A DNA stretch of 64,000 nucleotides, from contig JAPYMA010002823.1 in NCBI GenBank assembly GCA_035041965.1, positions 1-64,000 on the forward strand, given 5' to 3'. Source of the DNA: Anisakis pegreffii. Taxonomy: Eukaryota > Nematoda > Chromadorea > Rhabditida > Anisakidae. Positions 24,524-35,215 of the stretch are shown here, piece after piece. The first letter of the stretch is position 1. Every line of letters starts with the position of its first letter. The position numbers were made by a program, and so were the translations under genes. The notes under the pieces are model-generated. The model searched no databases and was not told the origin of the DNA. It saw only the letters and a program-made list of their open reading frames with translations.

Positions 24524-27500
24524 TTAAATCATGGCCTTGGAGATATCAAAATGAGGCCAACACAGTTTGAATCTCTGCATTACGACGACCAACCGACTCT
24601 CGGTAATACGACATCCGTATAACTGAACCGACAAAAAGAATTCGTTCATTCGAAACAGCGCAATTCTCGTAGCTCGAATGCGATTGAATTCGGAGTTATA
24701 TATTCTACGAGAATCGTCGCACAATCTCAACGTTGTGGAAGTGCTTGCATCCTGACGAATTTTGATTACTTGCCGTAAATATAGTACAAGAACGATAAAT
24801 TATGCCGCTTACACAGGTTATTCATTATTGACTGATGCAGAAATTCATTTGACTTTGATACCCTAAGGTATTTCCTAGTGAAGCGCAGTTGGTCGAATTC
24901 CGGAAGTAAAACATAAAGTAATAAATTACATAAATGCATATATCGCATGATGAACATTCCTAAGACTTTGCCATAATGAAAGCATCATAAAAATCATATA
25001 TGATGCAACAAAAATGGTCGGGGCTTCGTTACTTTCCCATGCAGACGTGGTAGGCTCACAATGCTCTGAAATAGAAACTTTTAAAAGTATATTTTTCTTA
25101 CAATGGCTGAAAGCTTTTCAAGTGATACCTGGAGTGGTATCATGATTGAATTTTGAAAGTCTTTTAGTCATTGGTTTCTTTGAAGTTAAAAATGGTTTTC
25201 AAATATACTGTAAAAAATTGGACAATTTGAAGTACTGAAATATTCAAAAATAACCGAATTCTGAAGCATTGAAGTCGTATTGCGGAGCTGAATGTTGAAG
25301 AACCTGCGGATGACAAGCAAGATGTCTGTACGAACGAATCCTTACTGCACCATTCGCCAGCAACGAGTACATCTTTATGATATTAAAGCTTTTTTTATGA
25401 TACAGCAAAATGCAATTCGAACTCGAAAAGCGTGAAACACATTTTCTTTCGGTCATTCGCCAAATCATTTACGCATAAGCGCGCTCGATTCGCTGAATGC
25501 CCACTCATCACGCCAAATGGCTACTTCCATTGTTATTCGAGTAAGACTGTTTATCGTTGACACTTGCACCATACATTTTTTCTCTCATTTACAATTTTCA
25601 CATCAGTAATGAGCATTCATTTGGCAATGAAAATTCAATGTACAGTCACATTACTTACATAACAGACTCGTTTTTTGGTGTCGCTCTCCTCTGCGATCAT
25701 ATAGTGCACATCGTTCTCAGTCCAATGACCACGACAGACCAGTTCATCTGAAGTTAGCATTATGTTTCGACGATGGTAAACCTCACAACCTTTGCCATTG
25801 AATTGCTAGCAATATGCAAAAGAGAAGCTAAAAATAGAACAAATTGTACGATGGCAGAACGAAACAGAACAAAGTGTTGATCTAGATCAGTGGTTCTCAA
25901 CCCTTTTTGTCCCTTGCGTCCTTTTGAAAATTTTAAGATGCCTCCGCGCCCCCTAAACCAATAATTTCTTTAAGAATGAAACGCGACCAAAAGAATTATT
26001 GTTGAAGGATTAACATAAGGTATGTCTTCGACTACTTTACGACATAAAAAATAAAACCTCATCTCGCACCCCCTCCTACACTCCTCACTCACACCGTCTC
26101 ATCGCACCCACTCACGCGCCTCACCCTCGCTCACCTGGCATGTCACATCACACCTCCAGGGCACACGTGCATTCCCGGTCGAGAAACTCTGATCTAGATG
26201 GAATGAAATGAGCTCATTTGACGATAGCTCTCAGTTTTCATCCAAATTCAATAATCAACTGACGAGTGCGATTCGAGTTACAATAAGGTCGAAGCTGAAT
26301 GCTGTGCTCGTGTGGGCACCCGATACGTACAGACGACATTGGACAATCCGATCGGCTATGTCGACCTTTCACGGGACATTTCTCTACCTAGACATGAAAT
26401 CGTATCAAATTAAAGTAAATCGCGATGAACTTATGAACGTCATGTGACAAATTTTCAGCGAACAATTCACTACATTAATTATCTTTAAAATTAAACATTT
26501 TTGATAGCACGAAAGAAGATTTTAACACAAAACGTATGTTCTAACATCATGTCCTTCCAAAAGTAAGGTTTCGATTGTTTCTGGAATTATATGTTCACAA
26601 GCTTCAAATTCGCTGCTGCACATTTTGCTTCTTATTACATCAATGATGTTCTTTTTTCGTTTGATAATCTGAAACAAATCAAACACGGTGTTACGGTCAT
26701 AAAAACAACTGTAATGCTTATATGGATTTCAATGAAAAAAGACGGCATATTATTACGAACAGAACCAAAAATTAGACACCTTGACGCACTGATATCCAGA
26801 TGTGCATCCATTGACCGCATGAACAATGAACTTATGTGCAATTCCGAGATTTTCCTCGTCAATGCAAACAGAAACACTTTTATTCTGCCGATGCCATTGT
26901 TCGATCCATTCATCTGCAAACATTTTGAAAGCATTACCGTAATGAAAATTGCTTTTGAAACAATTTTTGATGACTTTTAACAACACTATCTAAACTATAA
27001 CAACACGTCCTGATAACGATAAGCTTCTGAATAGAAACAGACAATTTGATATCAGAAAATTGTTCCTTGTTCTTTTTTGATATCACAAAATCGTTCTCTA
27101 AAATTAACGTGGAATGCATAATTCAAAACAGTGAAGCATATTAAAAATTAACCGTTGTTGAATTGGTGAACAAACTCGGTCACAATTGATTTCCATAATC
27201 GCGGAGTGTCAGAGTTGTGATCGTGAATGAGGAACGATGGAAAACGGCAACGAGATATTACTGGAGTATCTGCAAACTGTCACTTTCATGAATATATCCA
27301 TGAAGGTCAGCTGCTCTAGGAAACTCTTTTTCGGGAATCGAACGTGAATAATGTCCAAGTCGTGCTCGAGCACGAAATCGTGAGCTGATGTTTACGGTTC
27401 TCGAACTGAGAGCTTCTTAACACTCCAACATAACTTTTGATAAATGTGGTGTTAGACTGGGGATCAATCATGCTATTTTCGAAATGAATATTGTGGCGTA

Positions 27501-29469
27501 AATATATCACGCATTCAATATTTTGCGATCGCATTCACCGTCTCAATAGGACAGTATTACTATTTAAAGTCATGAAAGTGTACAAAAGGAAAGATGCATG
27601 CGAGTGAAGTCATAATGCATTGATCATTTGAGCTGTGAAGCATTAGCACCTTGTTGAGATCTGACTGACTAGAAAAATGTTGCATACCCTGCTTATATTT
27701 AAGTATTGTATTCGCAAAAGAGATGTCTGTCAGTTCATTGCAACTAGCATCAGCCGAGATGCCCATCCGACCACCTGAACTAGCTCGTTCGTGAATCTTA
27801 AAAAATATTCGCAGTGATACGCGTTTAATGACTGCAACAGTTGTGCTAAAAAGGAATCCTTGGAAATAATATTGAGAATATGAAAAGAATGAAATTAACT
27901 TCATGGACATTGCAATGAAGACAGTGTCCTATCTTTCAGCAAAAAAAGCTTGAATGCTTCAATTCAAAGCAGATCACAGATAACCCAAGTCCACTTGCAT
28001 TATGCAACACCTTATTATTCGACACCTACTTAAAAACTGTGCCAACACTCATACGAAACCATCATTACATTTGCAACACATTTGTTTCAGCAGTGATAAG
28101 ACTGAATTACGCACACTACGGGTGCGTTTAAACAAAATTATGCGAAGCAATAAAACACGAGATTGTGGCAAAAATTTGCGTTTGAATTACTTACTTCAAC
28201 TGCTTGAGTTTATATTCGATACGACTTCAAAGTGAACTTACAATGCAGCGAAATCTTGATGACGGATTCGGAGTGATACCGTTAGTTATTTTAGCTGAGA
28301 AATATTCAATGCCAAACGAGTTCCACTTAGCAATACATTCAATGTGTTCGGCTGCAAGTTTTTATTTCTGAATTAATTCAGTACTCATATTAATTCAGCA
28401 TTATTATGAACATTAACATCGATATTTGCTTAAGCTCTCATTCAGGAACTGCTTTGTACATACTCATTATAAACTACATGATGGATTCGTGCCCAAGAGC
28501 GACAATCCTTAGTATCAATGATAACGCTTTTCGAACCATTGTTGCACTGCTTCATCATTGGTTAACTCCTCAGTTCTACATCATTTTCATAAATTAGTCA
28601 ACAAATAAAAACGAGATCACTATGTTGGAATTGTTTGTGAAACTATTGATTTTCATAATCCTGAGTCATCCTATTATCCATATTACGTTTCGAAACCATG
28701 AGATGAGCCAGTGGTTCTCACGCCCTCGCACTCTTTGCAACCTTTTAACCTCGTAGCGGATTGTCATTTCTCTTCCAGCAATCTATTTAATTCCTCTCTT
28801 CCCTTTAAACAACCTATTTCTGGAATTGATATGTAGAGAGGAAATCAAAAAGTTGATTCAATCATGAATAAGTTTGTAATTAAGCGTTTGTTGGTGGTAC
28901 TAAGGGAGTCGATTGCCTGTGTTTAAAAACAAGCATTTTGAAAAAATTATCGAACGGCTATGGAAAAAACATGAAAAAAAATCAGTCGATATTGATTTCC
29001 TAACATCCTCAATGTTCTTCCACTCTAACATCTTCAAGTATCCTCTAGGAGGAATTTTCCCCTACGAGAACCATTGAAATAGACGGATGGAGTGAATGTG
29101 ATAAGAGTGAATGATATGAATGCGTGAACCATTCTAAAATTGAAAGTGAAATATGTATTCATAGAAATCTGTTCCATTATGCATTCAAATATTCAGTTTT
29201 CGATGAATTTCGAAGGCAGCTGATAACTACCTATTAACGACGCTGAAGCTTGGTTTGCACTGAAACATGTTAGATGTTGTTCATTCTCAAGTACATACCA
29301 TGCGTTTCCGTATGTGCTATTTCTGGACATGCCTGATACTGGAATCGATAGCGATGTGGATTCGCACACACTGTGACTGTAGATGTGCGCGATGTACACG
29401 GGCCATCCGTGACGAGATAAGTGAAATTTAATGGAGCTTCGAATGGGCAGCGTTCAGAGCTGGCATTCA
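24524..29469 (-). CDS. cysteine-rich DUF7042-7045-type protein (5' partial)
   Basis: Nine exons on minus join in phase to 384 residues plus a missing N-terminus: 29469-29299, 28351-28242, 27796-27688, 26913-26780, 26668-26546, 26387-26264, 25747-25659, 25372-25304 and 24751-24524 (TAA). In order they show CPFEAPLNFTYLVTDGPC and FQYQACPEIAHTET; ECIAKWNSFGIEYFSAK and RFRCI; GISADASCNEL; GCTSGYQCVK followed by MCSSEFEACEHIIPE; EKCPVKGRHSRSDCP and RIGCP; and ELVCRGHWTENDVHYMIA with KKRVCYMY. The Cys spacing, C-x-W-x-Y blocks and GCTSGYxC follow a conserved ecdysozoan family of secreted or membrane proteins of unknown function, known from memory as DUF7044-7043-7042-7045. The signal peptide and first domain are not placed, and an exon between 27688 and 26913 may be missing. 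Two hAT-like elements sit in introns. The function is unknown. Confidence 0.8.
25888..26191. mobile_element. hAT-type MITE with perfect 8-bp target duplication
   Basis: The 304-bp element starts CAGTGGTTCTCAACC and ends GGTCGAGAAACTCTG, which are imperfect terminal inverted repeats of the hAT (Charlie-like) type. It is flanked on both sides by ATCTAGAT (25880-25887 and 26192-26199), the 8-bp duplication expected of hAT insertion. The interior is C-rich on plus and codes for nothing, so it is non-autonomous. It lies in the intron 25748-26263 of the cysteine-rich gene. Confidence 0.92.
28709..29076. mobile_element. older hAT-type MITE copy
   Basis: The left end CAGTGGTTCTCACG and right end CTACGAGAACCATTG form related terminal inverted repeats, matching the termini of the element at 25.9-26.2 kb. 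The flanking octamers AGATGAGC and AAATAGAC differ at four positions, all A/G transitions, as expected of a decayed target duplication. It lies in the intron 28352-29298 of the same cysteine-rich gene. The interior shows little similarity to the younger copy. Confidence 0.6.
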
Positions 29470-29942
29470 CTGAAATATTCGATTCATGTTTTCGCTCAAT
29501 ATAGCAATATGAAAGAGAAAGTAATCTAAATCTTATAGCATTATCTTCGACTCGAATGCGGAAGGAGAGCTTTGATAAGTACGATGGGGCTGAATGAAGT
29601 GAGATGCTTAAATCTGGTTTAACACCCTTAGGAGATTGAGTTTGTGCATTGAGAGACATTGTCAGATGCTATCAATCTATGCTGACTGAAATTCGGAGAT
29701 GGCATTCTCTTTAACGTGGAGTACTTCCTTGATTGAATCTGATTAGGACACTGGTGAGGCATTCATTCGTATTGGTGAAAACAGCATTCGCTATTTGATG
29801 AGCAAACGATATGATTATGCTCGTGTGACCTTAATCATAATGTCCTACTTATCTGATCTGCCAGTCTTGATCACATTATTACACGCATCATTACGCGAGC
29901 TGCTCGTTTCAACTTTCACTCACTTTAGTTATTTCTGTCTCA

Positions 29943-30005
<63 letters not shown>

Positions 30006-30900
30006 TTATATTTATATATATATATATAATATTCATATATAGGGTTATATTTAAAGAAGCGTTTCGAATGATCAACCTCGAAAAAGCGTTGTCATAGGAG
30101 CATCACCACGAAATGAACGTCTGCATGCTGCAGCGATATTCTTGTCATTTATTATCGAACGCATACAACCAGCTACAATAAAATTTCCTTTAAGGCAGAC
30201 AAGTGCAATGATAAAAATCTTGAAGGTGTCCGTTTGGTGGTTACGCAAATTGCCACTAGACATGATTCGTTCACTGGATGTAACGAGTTACAATTTCACA
30301 TCCGATATAGTGGTCTCATCCGCCAGCCTTACCCACATTTCATCTCGATACACAGCGATGACTCACTCCTGTGGCTCAAAAGTTCTATTTATGAACTCAC
30401 TTATTCGTTTCTGCGAACATACTTGATGGCATTGCTCGCAGATACGAGTTAATGGGTTCAAGCTAAAATCCGAGTTCCGTCTTCACCGATTTAGCTTTTA
30501 ATGGAGGGATACGGTAGTGTTTGCTGACAGCAATTCTTTAGTCCGAAGGAGACACTAATAACTGGAGGATAATAGAGGGATGTGAGACGTATGTAAGATA
30601 TTCCAGAGTTGTGACGAAGTCAGCGTTGTCTTGTTCGACTCGGTTTCGTATTGTCTTGATAATGATATGATTGAAGGTGACGATATGCTGTTCCAGTATT
30701 ACCTAGCTGCCTTTAGAGTTAATTGAATCGTTTTTGGCGCTTTGTTCACGCCAATCAGCATCTGCTGCTCAGAGTGCCTAATGTGACCCTAATAAACCAC
30801 TTCAACCAATGAATATTCACTTTTGTTTGGAGCCTTGAAGATGCCGTCATTAAACATTGCGCATCCTTAGAGAGCCATATCCTTTTGTACAGCTAAGCTA
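29470..30900. other. upstream region of the cysteine-rich gene, no exon fixed
   Basis: The missing 5' exons of the minus-strand gene should lie from here upward. A short minus-strand segment at about 30414-30371 (KRISEFINRTFEPQ, acceptor GTTCGCAG, donor GTGAGT) looks exon-like, but its phase does not fit the next known exon. The segment at 30234-30450 is open on plus but unsupported. Confidence 0.35.
29944..30030. repeat. (TA)n / (TTTATA)n microsatellite
   Basis: About 25 uninterrupted TA units are followed by three ATTTAT-type units and a second short TA run. It is a simple sequence repeat. Confidence 0.97.
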
Positions 30901-30902
30901 AC

Positions 30903-31019
30903 CATCGAATTTGGATTATTGATGATTATCTCGATAATGGCGAAGTGAATGGGTAGTTCTGCGTGTAGCTCGCATAGGAGCAGTCTCGAACTTGCATCAA
31001 TCTCAGAAAGGTTGACAAG
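30903..31019 (-). CDS. candidate exon, unknown gene
   Basis: A minus-strand frame of exactly 39 codons between an acceptor (ATATTTCAAG) and a possible donor (GTTAGC) reads LVNLSEIDASSRLLLCELH then AELPIHFAIIEIIINNPNSM. Its codon choice is exon-like. It might belong to the 5' part of the cysteine-rich gene or to decayed element DNA in this area. No domain is recognised. Confidence 0.3.
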
Positions 31020-31106
31020 CTTGAAATATGTATACTCAGCATAATGAAAGACGACCAAAGTGGATATTTGGAGAAAAAGGATAATACTGTGTGTTTATCA
31101 TCAGAC

Positions 31107-31164
31107 TGAGAAAATTTTTATGTGAACGCATTCATTAATCAGAAGTGGGAAGACGTTCCAGGGA
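31107..31164. repeat. 58-bp duplicated segment, copy 1
   Basis: This matches 31781-31838 with four mismatches in 58 bases in direct orientation. On plus it reads VNAFINQKWEDVPG, continuing open for several residues after it. Confidence 0.85.
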
Positions 31165-34100
31165 GAGCTAATAGGAACAACCGTGTGATTTGAAAACCAA
31201 TTTATTGATGATGGAATGTAAGAGCAAATCTGAAATAGTGCTTACATAAAGTTTGAATAAAAACGTCTTTGCGGTGTTTCAAAAACGGAATGAGCCGAAC
31301 GAGGCAATTTCTTCTCACAATCAGTCACAAGAGGATAGCTGTTCAAAAGTTTTCCTTCCTTGCACCCAACCATTTTTCCTATCCAGTCAACCGTATATTG
31401 TTTTCAACCATTTACAACGAACTCTCAAGTCTTCAAGTGTTCCTTTTTAGTATTGAGAAATTTTACGATTACTTCCCATCATCATTCGGTTATATGAAGG
31501 AAACAGCTGAATACATCAACGAGAAACTGAAATTGTGCTGTGCGCAGACTATCGCTAATTCAGATACGTTTAGACTTTCTAACTGTGATAATCCAACTGC
31601 AAAAACACGACTGAAACATAAACTGAAATAGCTGTCATATGACACGTCTTCAATGATTGCTACTTAACTGATCCGTCTACATGTAATGTTATAATTAGCG
31701 CCGACATAGTCGAATCCAAAATGCTGCAAAAGGTTCCAATTGCATTGCATGGAACCTATTTTTACTCAGACTATCTGCATTGAGAAAACTTTTATGTGAA
31801 CGCATTCGTTAATCAGGAGTGGGAAGACATTCCAGGGACATTTTAAGACGTTTAACTGCTAAATTCAAACATTACGACCATCTGCACGTATTGTCGTAAT
31901 GCTTGAACAGGACATGTAATCGAGCAACCTATCTGTAATGTTTTGAAAGGGAATATCTAAGCGAAACGTTTGCAAATCGCTGAAGAGATCATTCAGTTCG
32001 TGTTGTTTTCGCGAAAAAGATGAGGCATTAATTCAGTTACATAATGTTCATTCATTAAGCTAAAGTACTTCTATAAGACCATCCGCATATTCATATTGAT
32101 TAACGTTAATTGCATAGTGTTTGACTGGTATTTCTCATCAGTCTTCCTTATTAAGATTGTTTTCATACACATTTGAATAGAATACAAACTGAAAAAACAT
32201 GAACACCTCCGAATTATGTCTACTGATGCATGAAGATAAAATCAAATAGCAGTGTCCACTTACATGCTGAGTAAGCAAAAAGTTTGAGTACAACTTTTTG
32301 TGATTGTATTTTAATAACAATTAAATACGACTGAATTGATCTTTTGCTAGTGATTTGTCGAAAAGTAGCGTTTATATTTACTTCTTTTGTTCGCAACAAG
32401 AACGAATCTGTCACCGACAAACACTATTCAAATGACACAATCAAATAATATAATTCGATAGTCGTAGCAAATAGAACGTATTTGTCAAATTGATTACTGC
32501 TTGCCGATAACAATGGAACAAGGAAGGGAAACGAGAAAGACAACCAAAGAAAGGCCGCTGAGTAAGTAGTAGTGAAAGCAGTCGAAAACTGTGAAACGTA
32601 TTGAAGGAAAATAATTAGTTATAGATACGTGTACTTAAGGAGTGATCTCGAGGAAACCTACATGCTTCAAAAGTGAAATGTAGAATTTATAAAGATAATG
32701 AAGGAAATAATTGAAATAAAAATATTTGCCGAAGTTATTTTAGCAAATGAAATCCTGATCAAAATGACTGAAGTCAACCAAAAGAAACTCACTTTTCTTA
32801 AACTGAAGAACGTTTTTATGAACCGGGAAAAAAGCTACGCAGCGATAACATGAACCAATAGCACTGCAAGTTGATCATTTAGAATAGGATTAACAATACC
32901 TTCAATGCATGAAAACATCTCTTAGATTCCTATAGGGAAGCATAATGCATTTGCAATAAAGGATATTTTGACTGTAATAACTGTATTCATCAAACACTTC
33001 AAGAATATTGTCACCGTTCGTTGCAGAACTGGTACATGTGCTCGATTAGTTGGGTTAAATCGATTTACAAACCTCTGCCACTGTTTCGTGCGTTGACTAA
33101 CATTATTTTTCGGGAGTAATTTTTAATAGAAACTACACGTTTAATGTTTAAAGAATGAATATTTCAAGCAAAATTTTCGAGAAGATGCTGATAATTATAA
33201 GTGGAACATATTTTTTGTGGAGGGGATATAATGAAGAGTGCTTTTAGTGCTCACACAATTAAAGTTTCATTATGTTGATACGGACTCGTTGAATGCATCA
33301 AAGTATGTCAGAAACACTTCAATTTCGCTCACTGCAGCTGATAAACTGCACTCGAATGCACGGCACTTATTATGGAACATCAAATATTCAACGAATTTTC
33401 CAGTATCGTAACAACCCATTCAATCATCAAATCAACTGTTTGATATCATTCAACCAGAAGCGACAAATCTATTCAACTATAAAATACGTCTAATAACTCT
33501 ATTTGCATACTGAAATCAACAATCTTTAACACATTCTATGACTAAAGATAAATTCATATCTGCATTAATAAGCGATTGGTATACGTTCGCTTAGAAAGTG
33601 GTTCGTTTGAAACATGGCTCATTGACGAACGCATAGTAAATAGATGTTTGTTTGCGCACAAATGAAAGAGATTACCTGTTCAGATGAAACAGATAATGAT
33701 GATCGTGTTGAGACATTGCAACACAACGTCCCAATGAATCCACCCATGTGGCATTAATAACAACTGGTGTGCTCCTTTCGCTTAGATACCAACTTCCTTG
33801 CCATTTTAGATCACAGTCTTCTAAAAACATCAATTTTAATAGGGTCACATATGAAACTCATCTTTGTAGAACTCAACTAATACAAAAGAATATTTGAGAT
33901 CTGGCTTGAGGATTTTCATCATGTCATCTTAATTACGAACAGCATTACAGTTCATTATAACTGCATATGAAGAAGACTGGAATCAACCAGAAACCGCAAA
34001 AATCCTTCAGAATTGGACTTGCTAAAAATTTTAGCTCGGACGTCTTTGTGATATTGGTTTGAACTTATTTGAAGTGAGTTTGATTACGTTAAATCACTGA

Positions 34101-35095
34101 AAATTGAAGTAAATGTGGGAGAGTTGTGAAAGAAGCGATTTCAAGATTGGACAGAAAATTTCCATGTTACATTCAAATATCACTAACAACCGAGAACTTA
34201 GCTCGATTGCGGGATGTAAAATACATTTTAACTGCTAAATAAAGTTTGTATACAGCTTGCATACGAAATGTGTTTTTAACAAACATAAATGTTGAGAGAT
34301 CTGAAATAATGTTGTTGTTATTGCACAGCAGGATACTATTGTTGTCACGGTAAGCGACTTCCAAGCAAATTGCTAACTCACAGTGCTCATTAGATTCATT
34401 CCCTCAATAATTCCTTTCCACTTAACTCACAATCTAAAATGTTTAATAGGCACCTCAAAATCACTGTCTTTGCAAGAATGCATCACATTGGACGTTTCTT
34501 ATTGCAGATCACTTAACTCCACACTAATAACATTTATTGAAAATTTTGAACATTTTAAAGAGACTATTCCGACTGGTGAACTTAGTTTCTTTGAAATAAA
34601 ACAAGAAAACTCGAAATCTCGAAATTTTTCTTCAGAGCTGAACACGGACACATTGATAACAAAAACGTTTGGATCATTCGATAATTGCGTTGCAAGTGTG
34701 TTACATCATGTTCACTCCACCGTATGCGTAACAATTCCTTAGAATGACCAAATAATGTGTTTGTTCGTTGCCAAATTCATGCATTTCACTTAAGCGAACC
34801 AGAGTCACAAGCATGAGTTCATTAACAATCTAATTATCTTACAGTTGGTATGTGTCCGTCCCACTTCCTCTCACTCACATCATTGCCTTTGTTTATCGAA
34901 TTATTTCCAGACAAAAATATTGTCATGCAGTGAAGCACACTGAATGATTGGAGAAAATTACCAATTTTAAATTACCAATTAATAACCGTTTACATACGTA
35001 ACTCTCTGGTTCACTACGCTATGAGTAGCTCAGTACTTTTCAGGAACAGTAATAAGTTATTGTTGAGACATTGTTGACGAAAACTTTTGCTAACA
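31165..35095. other. AT-rich DNA, no supported gene
   Basis: Open frames at 31269-31631 and 34383-34742 have non-ATG first codons and no recognisable domain or splice structure. The second 58-bp duplicate lies at 31781-31838. Nothing else is supported. Confidence 0.4.
31781..31838. repeat. 58-bp duplicated segment, copy 2
   Basis: This is a direct repeat of 31107-31164, 674 bp downstream. It reads VNAFVNQEWEDIPG in the same frame. Three of the four changes alter residues, two of them conservatively (I/V and V/I); the third is K/E. Confidence 0.85.
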
Positions 35096-35100
35096 TTCAC

Positions 35101-35215
35101 ATGGATTTCAGGCAGGCATACAGGCTTGGATGACCTAATGTGACTGTGATGTATCAATCCATCAGGGAAAGACAAAGGAAAACGTTTCGCAATAGAAAGA
35201 TGGCGCAGACAACGT
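35101..35215 (-). CDS. tentative upstream exon of the cysteine-rich gene
   Basis: After the acceptor GATTTGTAG on minus, a frame reads RRCLRHLSIAKRF, then a polar stretch, then KPVCLPEIH before a possible donor (GTGAATG). The CxRC-x(3)-H pattern followed by a second cysteine resembles the end of the first domain (DUF7044 type) that should precede the exon at 29469. The distance (5.6 kb) and a phase mismatch mean another exon would have to lie between. This assignment is a guess. Confidence 0.25.

Noticed and set aside
26591..26980. 129-codon plus-strand open frame
   Set aside because: It is the antisense shadow of two minus-strand exons of the cysteine-rich gene (26780-26913 and 26546-26668), which have splice sites and conserved cysteines.
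29795..30097. 100-codon plus frame crossing the TA microsatellite
   Set aside because: Most of it is the TA repeat translated as Ile/Tyr; no real protein.
34383..34742. 119-codon plus-strand open frame
   Set aside because: It starts at GTG and has no domain, no splice support and no biased codon use.
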